A DNA stretch of 64,000 nucleotides from Methanococcus aeolicus Nankai-3 (GTDB lineage Archaea > AGJL01 > Methanococci > Methanococcales > Methanococcaceae): the NCBI RefSeq assembly GCF_000017185.1, contig NC_009635.1:374563-438562 (forward strand). Reading direction: 5' to 3'. Below, piece by piece: positions 48,901-57,258 of the stretch. Position numbers and translations under genes: made by a program. The stretch's first letter is position 1. Each line of letters begins with the position of its first letter. A model generated the notes under the pieces. The model saw nothing but the letters and a program-made list of their open reading frames with translations. It did not search any database and had not been told where the DNA came from.

Positions 48901-49301
48901 AACCCATCTACAACTATTACATTTTTAACCATTTCAGGTTTATCCTGTTTAATTCTATCAAACATCTTTTGTGATGTTTCCACTCTAGTTTCCCCTGCAA
49001 TTCTTTCCGTTTTTAAGTTTAATGATTTTAAACTATTTTCTACGGATTCACTGACTGCAATCGGTCCCCCGACTATTATTGCCTTATCAATATTTGTTAA
49101 TTTTCTTTTAGCATCTTCCGATAGCTCATTAGTTGGAGTATATATTAACTCATACCCCATTGCCCTAGCATAAGGTGCTGCAATAACAGCATCTGCTGGC
49201 GTAGATACTATAATAGCTATATTATCAGTAGTTGAAGCAAGACTTAAAGGAATTGCCCCAAATACTATCAATAAAGATAGTAATATCGCATGAATTTTCA
49301 T
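45909..49301 (-). CDS. Large S-layer-like surface protein with cell-wall-binding-2-type N-terminus
   Basis: About 1130 residues with a signal peptide (MKIHAILLSLLIVFGAIPLS). Residues ~25-270 contain AIIVGGPIAVSESVENSLK and ERIAGETRVETS, the pattern of cell wall binding repeat 2 domains, then a GGGG linker. Later come a PKD-like domain (SSDPEGAPLTFTW) and several Ig-like domains with many N-X-S/T sequons. It is a likely N-glycosylated envelope protein. The ATG at 49301 has GGAAGGCGA upstream; an earlier in-frame ATG lacks one. No C-terminal anchor is visible. Confidence 0.82.
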   Translation of the reverse strand: MKIHAILLSLLIVFGAIPLSLASTTDNIAIIVSTPADAVIAAPYARAMGYELIYTPTNELSEDAKRKLTNIDKAIIVGGPIAVSESVENSLKSLNLKTERIAGETRVETSQKMFDRIKQDKPEMVKNVIVVDGFNEKIIPVAVSYGAPILYTGLNKDNQIIETMEKSIKPETVVLLGNIPSAVQKVAQNRASNIMIASGNDETVIKNALSYVSKINPNAENKAVAVVYAEKTNNPILDAVVSFGNGFVGAIAPISVPKEDIVDKIISKLTFASEVSISSDSPSISNVISNVANKFGLSATTIKTTPSSGGGGAPSAAEEDNKPTINKFDVSTNGLDVSYTINVSDDNGLKKIVLKYGDGTEREINISGKSYATTISKNYLMQTVYTATITAYDNNNQKSTPSTKEVNLKYFNIDPASISKRINGAVNEVIPITITNHQNTSISITNTTTGTSANLAVSMSGNLTIPANTAKTINYNITNISALPDGKSYQAKVVFALNGYPKINKTFVLDITVPKQETITTTGNSSVSLQVVNTTVAENTSITIDDNATNNAFVINTTVGAKSLDITIPTTNTTNTTTIVNTTIHLENIKDAFNRAEEIQNTSTLTEALIKPVVVASKAVDNVSVDIKNITFDETTNKSTINTEIKFNNTNDTFVVVAIPIGNNSVSGISKNNMAIPEYDGTGNQTKYYKYDATNGILILFMKEDPVISITVTVKAINEPPTISYTYIEDGLNILINASKSSDPEGAPLTFTWLAPGNQSVSYLDGGKTINITYPADGTYNTTLTISDGVYDVSSVITVSVAQPVAEKPAIKVVANSNSKFIEFVGQNSNTITIDTTKNITIPTITATVNVVDKKTNAVEIYFKDNVSVKSIIEAMNNYNKVAYNGDTITITYNNADMNGKNVSLNIITTRKTFRNDMNELLGGDATGLIDTLHMSHISTETVSSGKATFTISADDSNADHVVVITEGNMVMPTNNEVKILAVGGFEVMKYNMTLTFVGTNPITNDSTYNILINDTPSNNIRYGLAMIDKNTGITLNVVGTNPNNNLFNVSLGGNSGSEIIVENNDFITLSSEKMKNISEAIFNGTASVKYSSPTTNSTAILKLQNIPNSNVIGIAYDTVDKKIVAVEQQ

Positions 49302-49368
49302 ATTTTCGCCTTCCTTTATTTTTTCGTTATGCATTAATATGTGGCATAGTTATTCATAATTAATATAT

Positions 49369-50097
49369 TCACTCCAATGTATTTATAGTTTTTTGAGTTA
49401 CCCATATTCCGAATATATAGAGCATACTAAAACCAATTAACACCAAAATTTGTAATAGGTAACTATATTGTAATATCTCTTTATACAGAGTCATTATTGC
49501 ATATATTAATGGTAAAATAGATATTAATATTAAAAATACTGATTTACTATATGCCTTATTGTATATTATTATTGCCAAGTGGCATAAAGCAAGAAATATA
49601 AAAAAATATATATTAATATATGACAGTATATACAATACTCCAAATAGGCCGTCTAAATTAATATTTTTGCTATTATTTTTTGAAAATAATCTGTCTGCTT
49701 GTTTAGGTATATTATTGCTAATTACTAATTTTAAGCTATTATATTTAGGATTTAATAATTTATCCAAAAAAATAATATTGGGTATGACAATAACAATAAA
49801 AGAGATTATATTCCAAAAATCATAAAATTCATTAATTTTAATAAAAAACCCAATAGACAATAAATACAATACAAATAATATTAATGAGAATTTATATTGT
49901 TTCAAGTATGATAATATATATATTATTATATATACAAATGCTATAAAATATCCTTCATAATAATTAACAAGTAATGCCCCAATTATTGCAGAAATTAATG
50001 GTGCAATTTCAAATTTCAAATTATCTACAAAACTCTTTGGATTTGGATTTTGTCTTATACCGGAGTTGTAATTGCAAAGCGATTTTGGAGTATTCAT
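49369..50097 (-). CDS. Polytopic membrane protein of the MoxR/DUF58 cluster
   Basis: A 242-residue hydrophobic protein with six to eight predicted membrane segments. No motif was recognised. Its ATG overlaps the DUF58 gene stop by four bases, so it belongs to the same operon as the MoxR and DUF58 genes. It may help assemble the complex in the membrane; that is only inferred. Confidence 0.6.
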   Translation of the reverse strand: MNTPKSLCNYNSGIRQNPNPKSFVDNLKFEIAPLISAIIGALLVNYYEGYFIAFVYIIIYILSYLKQYKFSLILFVLYLLSIGFFIKINEFYDFWNIISFIVIVIPNIIFLDKLLNPKYNSLKLVISNNIPKQADRLFSKNNSKNINLDGLFGVLYILSYINIYFFIFLALCHLAIIIYNKAYSKSVFLILISILPLIYAIMTLYKEILQYSYLLQILVLIGFSMLYIFGIWVTQKTINTLE

Positions 50098-51341
50098 AAT
50101 TTGCCCCCTATTTTATCTTTTGGTCCGATATCTATTGTAGGACATAAATAATTTAATTGATTAATAATTTGTTCTCTTTCAATATATTTTTTATATATTT
50201 TTGGAATTGTATCTTTATTTAATTGACTGTCCCCCAAATATAAAATTGAATTTAATGAAATAATATATAAATCTGTATTTTTATTTTTTAATTCTTTATG
50301 CAAATTTATTAATTCATTATATCTTAATGCTCCGTCAGTAATGATAATAACATTGCCGCCAACTATATTTTTATTTATTTGATATATTAATTTATTTTCT
50401 TTTCGTTTTCTAAAATTTAAATTGGGAAATCCCCTAATAGGTTTTAAATATTTATTTATTGTTTTTTTAACAGAATCTATATTATATACCTGCATCGTTT
50501 CTTTAATTGAATTATTGTCAAAAAATATAACGATACATTGTTTTTTTCTAGCTACTACTGAATTTATCATTCCCTGAACTATTGCAGATATATGTTTTAC
50601 TTTTGATTTGTTTAACTGCAATTCCCGTCTAAATTCACTGCTAACATCTACCAATATATAGGTGGGTGCCTCTTTTTCACTTAAAAATGTTTTAACAATT
50701 AATCTATCTTTTTTTGAGGAGGCATTCCAATCAATAAATCTATAATCCTCTCCAACCACATAATCCCTCAATTCTTCAAATTCTACATTTCTAACTCCCA
50801 TCTTTATATCGTCCAACATTTCTTTTCCAAGCTTAATATTTTTATTTATTTTCATTTGCTTTTTCAAACTATCTATTGAAGGATATACCTCAAAAGCATA
50901 TTCATAATTTAATTTAATATCTTTGAAATATATATTATTTATATCGGATATTCTAAACTCAAAATCTTTAAAATTGAAACTACCTGTTTTTTTAGGTGTT
51001 AGTTTTACCCCATATTCTATTTCTTCCTGTTTATTGACTGTTGTTTTTTCAAAATCCCAATCAAAATAAAAATTATTATTTTTAATTTCAATATTATATG
51101 GAATTTTTGAATTATTTTTTATTTTAAATTTTAAATTGATATATTCATTATCAACGAATTCATATTTTGGATTAATCATGGCAATTTCTATTTCTGGATT
51201 AAATGATATTCTAATTGTTAATATATACAACAATATACCTATTCCAATCATGACTGGAATTATATTTACATACAAATATCCCTGCACAAATAATAACAAT
51301 GAAGTAATAACTAATATCTCTTCTTTATTTCCTTTACCCAT
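50094..51341 (-). CDS. DUF58 protein with von Willebrand A-like fold
   Basis: A 415-residue protein with two N-terminal membrane segments (about 10-42), an Ig-like region, then the DUF58 signature VGEDYRFIDWNASSKKDRLIVK near residue 196 (key DYRFIDWNASS). ILVDVSSEFR begins the vWA-like part with a MIDAS-like DxS. DUF58 proteins occur beside MoxR ATPases and are thought to act in assembly or maturation of envelope or enzyme complexes. ATG start after GGTAAA, eight bases after the MoxR gene. Confidence 0.87.
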   Translation of the reverse strand: MGKGNKEEILVITSLLLFVQGYLYVNIIPVMIGIGILLYILTIRISFNPEIEIAMINPKYEFVDNEYINLKFKIKNNSKIPYNIEIKNNNFYFDWDFEKTTVNKQEEIEYGVKLTPKKTGSFNFKDFEFRISDINNIYFKDIKLNYEYAFEVYPSIDSLKKQMKINKNIKLGKEMLDDIKMGVRNVEFEELRDYVVGEDYRFIDWNASSKKDRLIVKTFLSEKEAPTYILVDVSSEFRRELQLNKSKVKHISAIVQGMINSVVARKKQCIVIFFDNNSIKETMQVYNIDSVKKTINKYLKPIRGFPNLNFRKRKENKLIYQINKNIVGGNVIIITDGALRYNELINLHKELKNKNTDLYIISLNSILYLGDSQLNKDTIPKIYKKYIEREQIINQLNYLCPTIDIGPKDKIGGKL

Positions 51342-51348
51342 TTTACCA

Positions 51349-52281
51349 CTATTTTGGAACTTCTATATTTATTATATCTTCCATAATTTTTCCCCCTGTT
51401 AATCCTTCCATTTCATATTCTAATTTTACTTTTATCCTATGTATTAACACATATTTAAATAAATATTTAATATCATCAGGTATTACATAATTTCTACCTT
51501 CTACGAATGCCAAAGCTTTCGAAGCCATCATTAATTGTTCCGACGCCCTTGGCGATACCCCATATAATAACCTATTATCATTTCTTGATGCATTTGCTAT
51601 ATTGTGTATATATAACATTATTTCAGGGCTCACTTTAACCTTTTTAACACAAATATTGGCCAATCTTAAATCTCTTTCAGAAATTATACTTATTGTATTT
51701 TTAAATGTTCCTTCCTGTTTTCTGTTTAACATTTCTAATTCATCTTGTTTATCAATAGCCAAAATATCTATTTTAAACATAAATCTATCCATTTGAGCTT
51801 CTGGAAGGGCATAAACACCCTCATGTTCCAATGGGTTTTTTGTAGCAATTACCATAAATGGATTTGGGAGCTCCATGTATTTACCATCTATTGTGATGCT
51901 ACCTTCTTGCATTGCCTCCAATAATGCCGACTGGGTTTTAGGAGGTGTCCTATTTATCTCATCGGCAAGTAAAATGTTTGTAAATATTGGCCCAGGCCTT
52001 AATTCAAAATCTGATTTTTTTTGATTATAAAAATAAAATCCCAATATATCCGAAGGCATGGTATCGGGCGTGAGCTGAATTCTTTTAAAATCTAATCCAA
52101 ATAATCCTGCAAAGTTTTTTGCGATTATGGTTTTACCAATTCCCGGAAATCCTTCCAATAGCACATTACCATTTGATAATACTGCCACAGTTAATAATTT
52201 TATGACTTCATCATTTCCCACTACACTTTTAGTCATCTCTTTTTTAATGGCATTGTAAAATTCTTTTCCATTTATGTCCAT
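51349..52281 (-). CDS. MoxR-family AAA ATPase
   Basis: A 310-residue AAA+ ATPase. Walker A is LLEGFPGIGKTIIAK near residue 36, Walker B is ILLADEINRTPPK near 104, and LEHEGVYALPEAQMDRF is the MoxR sensor region. Length and motif order are typical. With the DUF58 protein it forms a chaperone-like pair. ATG start after GGGCGATATA. One GGAGCTCC lies inside the gene. Confidence 0.93.
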   Translation of the reverse strand: MDINGKEFYNAIKKEMTKSVVGNDEVIKLLTVAVLSNGNVLLEGFPGIGKTIIAKNFAGLFGLDFKRIQLTPDTMPSDILGFYFYNQKKSDFELRPGPIFTNILLADEINRTPPKTQSALLEAMQEGSITIDGKYMELPNPFMVIATKNPLEHEGVYALPEAQMDRFMFKIDILAIDKQDELEMLNRKQEGTFKNTISIISERDLRLANICVKKVKVSPEIMLYIHNIANASRNDNRLLYGVSPRASEQLMMASKALAFVEGRNYVIPDDIKYLFKYVLIHRIKVKLEYEMEGLTGGKIMEDIINIEVPK

Positions 52282-52314
52282 TATATCGCCCTTTTAAGTT
52301 AATAATTCGTTATA

Positions 52315-53232
52315 TTAATCTTTAATTTTTTGAATCATTTTTGCTAATTTATCGTATTCAATATTATTTTCTTCGGATATCTTTTTTAAATTAATTTTTT
52401 TCTTAAATAAAAAATTGAAAATATCCAAATCAATTCGTTTTATTAAATAGAATATTAGCACCATAATTATAAACAGTACAAATTTTGCATCATTTGAAAT
52501 ATTGTTCTGCACATACGATGTCCCAATATCATAAACAGCATTGGTTGAACGATGGGCCTCATCGATGTATATGGTTTTACCTTTGTAATCATTTAATAAA
52601 TATGTCCAAAAGTCTTTATTGTGGTTTTTCATACCATTTATAAATATATCTGGGTCAGATATTACAATAATTTTTCCATTAGAATAATTAATTTCCTCCA
52701 TTAGTATTTTGTTTGAAATAGAGCTTGTTCTTATAATCTCCCCATTTTTTGAATCAATATATGATGGTTTGTTTGTTATTATTTTTCCATCAAATCCTTT
52801 AATATTGGGGGTAATTAATAAATCGTCATCTTTTAAATAAAATAAATCTTTTGGTTGGTTATTTATTATTTTCACAGGTAATTGTAATTCTTTATATATA
52901 TTGTTGGTATTTCCTGTATCGTCTGCAATTATAACGACATTGCCCCGGTTTAAAAATTCTTTTATTATAGATATACTTGAATCAGAATATTTGATATCAG
53001 AAGCTATTATAATCAATACCCCATCATTAAACTCATATTCTGAATAAGGGAGCATTAATGGAACAGGTTTTCCTGTTGCATATATTATTTTTCCAAATTC
53101 AGAGCATCCATTCCATTCTTTATTAAATATATTATATTCTTGGTTGGTTTGAATAAACGGAATAGACAGTGGAAGAGATAATAACGAAATCCCAACAATG
53201 GCATAGGATATATATTTAATATAATTATTCAT
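52315..53232 (-). CDS. Membrane-anchored DUF4350-like protein
   Basis: A 305-residue protein with an N-terminal membrane segment, an extracytoplasmic Rossmann-like domain (LIIASDIKYSDSSISIIKEFLN and VIIADDTGNTNN; cited by key residues), a second membrane segment near residue 255 and a short cytoplasmic tail. This layout matches DUF4350 proteins commonly found next to MoxR/DUF58 genes. Overlaps the next gene by one base. Confidence 0.7.
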   Translation of the reverse strand: MNNYIKYISYAIVGISLLSLPLSIPFIQTNQEYNIFNKEWNGCSEFGKIIYATGKPVPLMLPYSEYEFNDGVLIIIASDIKYSDSSISIIKEFLNRGNVVIIADDTGNTNNIYKELQLPVKIINNQPKDLFYLKDDDLLITPNIKGFDGKIITNKPSYIDSKNGEIIRTSSISNKILMEEINYSNGKIIVISDPDIFINGMKNHNKDFWTYLLNDYKGKTIYIDEAHRSTNAVYDIGTSYVQNNISNDAKFVLFIIMVLIFYLIKRIDLDIFNFLFKKKINLKKISEENNIEYDKLAKMIQKIKD

Positions 53233-55211
53233 TAAAGTTCCCCCAATATCTTTTTAATTTTTTCAAAATATTCTGTTTTCACAGATTTATCCAATCGTGC
53301 TCTTTCATAAGTGATTTTTTCATGTATTGCCGTAATAAAATTTAAGTCAGGATATAATTCAGGATAATTCTCTTTTATTTTAAAAAGGAGCTCCCTTGGA
53401 GTTAATTGTTTTGAAATATTATATTTTTTTACCAACTCCCCAAATAATATTTTATATGCCTCTTCAATTAATTCAAATGATAAATAATCATCAATTTGAG
53501 TTTCTTCTGCAATATTTAAAGGCTGTTTCCCCGCTTCTTCTTTTTCCGATAAATCAATTATTTTATTATCATTGTCGGAGGATTCTTTATTATTTATTAA
53601 ATTATTTCTTTTGAAATATATCAATATAATTAATATAATTGCCATTAACATTAATAAATAAGAGAATATCCCAATTCCATCCTCTACGAATAACCTTATT
53701 TCATTGGATTTTGAAGGAGCATATATATTGTCCCCGCCATAAGTGGCATAAATTATATAATTTCCAGAATTATTAATTGAAATATTTACATCAAATTTAT
53801 CTTTTGATTGTATTGTGGCATATTTTGTATTATTAACAAATATATTAATACATTTATAATCATTTGCCCCCTCGGGTCTTTGATTTTGTTCAAAAGACGA
53901 AGTCTTTGGTGTGTAAATTTGCCCAACTATTTCTATATTTTCCCCCTTTGAAATAGCATTATTTTTATTATTATTTTTTGTTTCAATTACAATATTCACA
54001 GGATATCTTAAAAATTCAACTTTTACGGATTTATTGGATTTTTGATATATTGAAGTTCCATTGTATTTTAACGGTAAATCAGTAATTCCTCCGATATTGG
54101 ACTGTTTTATTATAGAAAATTTTCCATTATTTAATTTATAATATTTGCCATTCTCCGATATATACCCATCAACTGGATTATCATTTTTATCTACCACCAC
54201 CCCATTTATTCTGACGGTTTTATTTACGAATGCAATATATTTTGGTTCTGTCAATATGTAGGTGGGAATTTTTGAAACTTCTACAACTACCACATTTGAA
54301 GTTAAATTATTTTGTGTATCAAATCTTTGAGATGGTTCAAAATACGAAGTCTTTTGTGTAGCATAAATTTCATAATATCCAGTTTCATTAAAGGAATAAT
54401 TCATTGAAAATATATTGTCTGTATTATTGACCTCATAAATATTATTTCCTACTGTTAATTCTATTGAAGTATTGGGAGCTCCCCCTCCACCATATATAAT
54501 TATATTATCAAATAATGCTGGTTTTTCATTTGAAACTTTAATATATAAACCTGTGGAATTAACTGGGAGCTCCATATATCTGCTATCTACAATATTTTTA
54601 TATTGTTCATATCCCCCAATATATAATTTAATTATGTTCCTTATATTTGAGGTATTAAAATATAGTGTATTATTCTTCTGTTTTAAATTAGAAATATTGT
54701 TAATATTATCTAAATTATTGTATAATAATTCAATAGTATCATTTATTTCTACAACTGTTAATTTAGCATTTTTGATACTATTGGTCGTATTTTCATTTAA
54801 ATCATTGATTAAATTGTAATTTAATTCACATAATTTATTTAAATTATTTGAAAAATTATAAAAAGGACCAATTACCAACATTGATGGAGACGATATATTT
54901 TTAGACTGATAATATATAATCTCCTGCTGGGTTAATTTTGTTTTATTGTATACTAAAATAGAATTATTTAAATATGAGGGGTCTTCCTGTACCATCTGTC
55001 CAATAATTGTAGAATAATCATTCAATATATCACTGAAATATTGATGAGTATATGAATCGTCTTGTTCTAACAATGAAGGATTTACAGAATTTCCATTTAT
55101 AGGATTTAATATTATCATTAATATTAAAAAAGCATATATTGTTGTTCGTTTCGAAACTTGTTTTATTGTATTATGCTTTTTTACGCCCAATTTAAATATA
55201 TTTTTTTTCAT
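53232..55211 (-). CDS. Membrane-anchored Ig-like protein with DUF4129-like C-terminus
   Basis: A 659-residue protein with an N-terminal membrane segment, a long helical region, two or three Ig-like domains outside, a transmembrane segment near residue 525 and a ~120-residue cytoplasmic end containing LTPRELLFKIKENYP and ITYERARLDKS, as in DUF4129. Two related hairpin-containing segments are in frame: KTSYFEPSQRFDT and KTSSFEQNQRPEG. ATG after GGTAGT. It starts the MoxR/DUF58 operon. Confidence 0.68.
   Translation of the reverse strand: MKKNIFKLGVKKHNTIKQVSKRTTIYAFLILMIILNPINGNSVNPSLLEQDDSYTHQYFSDILNDYSTIIGQMVQEDPSYLNNSILVYNKTKLTQQEIIYYQSKNISSPSMLVIGPFYNFSNNLNKLCELNYNLINDLNENTTNSIKNAKLTVVEINDTIELLYNNLDNINNISNLKQKNNTLYFNTSNIRNIIKLYIGGYEQYKNIVDSRYMELPVNSTGLYIKVSNEKPALFDNIIIYGGGGAPNTSIELTVGNNIYEVNNTDNIFSMNYSFNETGYYEIYATQKTSYFEPSQRFDTQNNLTSNVVVVEVSKIPTYILTEPKYIAFVNKTVRINGVVVDKNDNPVDGYISENGKYYKLNNGKFSIIKQSNIGGITDLPLKYNGTSIYQKSNKSVKVEFLRYPVNIVIETKNNNKNNAISKGENIEIVGQIYTPKTSSFEQNQRPEGANDYKCINIFVNNTKYATIQSKDKFDVNISINNSGNYIIYATYGGDNIYAPSKSNEIRLFVEDGIGIFSYLLMLMAIILIILIYFKRNNLINNKESSDNDNKIIDLSEKEEAGKQPLNIAEETQIDDYLSFELIEEAYKILFGELVKKYNISKQLTPRELLFKIKENYPELYPDLNFITAIHEKITYERARLDKSVKTEYFEKIKKILGEL
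53880..53920. repeat. Hairpin repeat in a coding region, copy 1
   Basis: AAAGAC and GTCTTT arms around a GAA loop; the coding strand reads CAAAGACTTCGTCTTTTGAA. The longer unit, about 35 bases, resembles the one at 54.33 kb at about four of five positions and encodes KTSSFEQNQR. Confidence 0.55.
54325..54365. repeat. Hairpin repeat in a coding region, copy 2
   Basis: The coding strand reads CAAAAGACTTCGTATTTTGA, an imperfect hairpin around a TTC loop, and encodes KTSYFEPSQR. It is the partner of the copy at 53.9 kb in the same gene. Confidence 0.55.
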
Positions 55212-55298
55212 ACTACCACAACCATAACAATTGAATTACTCTGCCTTATGAAAGGGAGCTCCTCGCCGAAAAATTAAATGGCCTATGGCCAACAATAA

Positions 55299-55424
55299 AT
55301 ATATTATTATATATTTTATATAATACTAAGTTTATATATATATTATTATATATTTTATATAATACTAAGTTTATATATATATTATTATATATTTTATATA
55401 ATACTAAGTTTATATTATATATTT
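55299..55424. repeat. 39-base tandem repeat between divergent genes
   Basis: Three near-perfect copies of an AT-only-like unit, marked by AATACTAAG at 55322, 55361 and 55400. The rest of each unit is TATATATTATTATATATTTT. It occupies the promoter region between the minus-strand DUF4129-like gene and a plus-strand membrane protein gene, so copy number could affect expression. No spacers, so it is not a CRISPR array. Confidence 0.85.
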
Positions 55425-55472
55425 TATGCCATTATATTATCATAATATCATACTAACTATCGTGGTGAAATT

Positions 55473-56318
55473 ATTTATAATTACAAACGGAATAATAAAA
55501 TCATAAGTGGAATATGTATTGCAATTGGAATTTATTTAATATATGAAGGTATTTATTATAATGTAATATCCCATATAAATTTAGGGGTTATAGGAATATT
55601 TATTGGACTAATGATATTGTCTTTTGTGCCTTCTAACTTAATTGATATTAAATTATATGATGATTCAATTCATTATTATGGGGAATTTTTTAAAAAATTT
55701 ATACAAAACAACAATTTAAACGGAAATGCCATATATATTCCCCCATATACAAATTTACCAAATGGTGGTGTATTCATATTAAATGAAGAACATTTTAAAA
55801 TACATTTGGGCAATTTTGATGAGGAAACATACAAAATTACATCTGGAAATCATTCGGGAATTTTAATTACTCCATTTCCATATTATAAATTTATAAAATC
55901 AATAGAGGAATTTTCAAATACTTCTTTTAAAAATTCTGATTTAAATACTACAATATCAATACTATCCTCTACATTAAAATCGCAAGGATTAATTGATACA
56001 ATAGATTATGATGGTTATGACGAATATGATGAAGTAGATAATGATGAAAGGGAAATAGACAATTACAATACAGATAATAGAAATAACAATAATACTAATA
56101 ATACTATTACGATAACAATAGAGGATATAAAACTAAAATCATGTTTAAATATGGATGGAAAAACGGCAGGAATTGCATGCCCAATAATTTCATCAATATT
56201 ATGTTCCATAACTTTAACAACAAATCAACTAATATTACTTGAAGATATCAAAAAAGAAGGAAATTATATAATAATAACAGTTAAAAAAATGGGAACTATT
56301 GACGAATATATATGGTGA
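55473..56318 (+). CDS. Membrane-anchored protein of unknown function, probable ATT start
   Basis: About 281 residues if translation begins at ATT 55473. An in-frame ATG at 55611 would cut through a transmembrane hairpin (two hydrophobic segments after KRNNKII), which makes the longer form more likely. GGTGA at 55464-55468 sits four bases before the ATT, the normal spacing here. The body is hydrophilic with an acidic, Asn-rich stretch (DNDEREIDNYNTDN) near residue 195. It has no recognised family. It lies upstream of a small membrane protein and the DUF1616 gene. Confidence 0.6.
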   Translation: MYNYKRNNKIISGICIAIGIYLIYEGIYYNVISHINLGVIGIFIGLMILSFVPSNLIDIKLYDDSIHYYGEFFKKFIQNNNLNGNAIYIPPYTNLPNGGVFILNEEHFKIHLGNFDEETYKITSGNHSGILITPFPYYKFIKSIEEFSNTSFKNSDLNTTISILSSTLKSQGLIDTIDYDGYDEYDEVDNDEREIDNYNTDNRNNNNTNNTITITIEDIKLKSCLNMDGKTAGIACPIISSILCSITLTTNQLILLEDIKKEGNYIIITVKKMGTIDEYIW

Positions 56319-56364
56319 AAAAATTCCTACACAAAGCTGGCGAATTTTTACGAGAGGTGCAAAA

Positions 56365-56607
56365 ATGCGGGTTAAGGATAGTATTATTTTATATTTCTCG
56401 GGATGGGCATTAATAAGTGCATTATTTGCACCATCTGTTGATTTATTTTTTACATTGTTGTTAATCGGATTTTTAATATTTATAGAAATAGGGGATTTTT
56501 TTATAGATAATAAAAGTAAAGAAATTTTAAAATCTTTTAAATATGTGTTAATAGCAATATTTGTATTTATTGTTGTGGATAAAATTAAAACCATATTGGT
56601 GAAATAA
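56365..56607 (+). CDS. Small membrane protein
   Basis: An 80-residue protein with three hydrophobic segments. The ATG at 56365 follows GAGGTGCAAAA. An upstream ATG overlaps the preceding gene but has no ribosome-binding site. It ends exactly where the DUF1616 gene begins, so it may supply membrane helices to that partner; this is inference. Confidence 0.65.
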   Translation: MRVKDSIILYFSGWALISALFAPSVDLFFTLLLIGFLIFIEIGDFFIDNKSKEILKSFKYVLIAIFVFIVVDKIKTILVK

Positions 56608-57255
56608 ATGAATTTAAAAAGATACTTAGCTAATTTAAAAGAGGGACTGGACTGGAATAATCGAAGTAAATTAAATAAATTTTTAACTATATTTTTTCTT
56701 ATTTTATTGGTGTCATCATTAATTGCCACAATATATATTATTGAAAATCCAAAACAAACAGAATATTTCACAGAATTTTATATATTGGGTCAAACAGGAA
56801 AGGCATATGATTATCCAACCAATTTATTTGCTGGCCAAAATGGAACTGTGATAATTGGTGTGGTGAATCGGGAAGGCAAAGAAATGAATTATACCGTCGA
56901 AATTTATTTGGTAAATGCAACATATAACGATATAAATATCACCGAAAATATCACAAATGACACATATGGCACAAACAGCATTATTATAAATAATATAACG
57001 AGACTAGATAAATTTGATAATATATTACTATATCCAAAACCAATTGTGGTTGAAGGAAATTGGAGCTCCCAATGGGAAACACCATATATGATTAACATAA
57101 ATAAATCTGGAAATTACCAATTATGGTTTTTATTATTTGAAAATGAAACATATAAAAATGACAGTGAAACTCAAAAAATATATCATGGCATTAATAACGA
57201 TATTCTTAGCTTAAAATTAAATATTGAAGTTAAAAAATCATATATGTGGGGTTAA
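56608..57255 (+). CDS. DUF1616-domain membrane protein
   Basis: A 215-residue protein with one membrane segment (about residues 27-47), then an outside domain starting TEFYILGQTGKAYDYPTN and VIIGVVNREGKEMNYTV, the pattern of the DUF1616 C-terminal half. Longer family members have several N-terminal membrane helices; here there is only one, with an 80-residue membrane protein encoded just before. Several sequons suggest glycosylation. It ends three bases before the UDP-glucose dehydrogenase gene. Confidence 0.75.
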   Translation: MNLKRYLANLKEGLDWNNRSKLNKFLTIFFLILLVSSLIATIYIIENPKQTEYFTEFYILGQTGKAYDYPTNLFAGQNGTVIIGVVNREGKEMNYTVEIYLVNATYNDINITENITNDTYGTNSIIINNITRLDKFDNILLYPKPIVVEGNWSSQWETPYMININKSGNYQLWFLLFENETYKNDSETQKIYHGINNDILSLKLNIEVKKSYMWG

Positions 57256-57258
57256 TTT

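Noticed and set aside
55299-55424. Possible CRISPR array
   Set aside because: Direct repeats touch each other with no spacers, and no cas genes are near.
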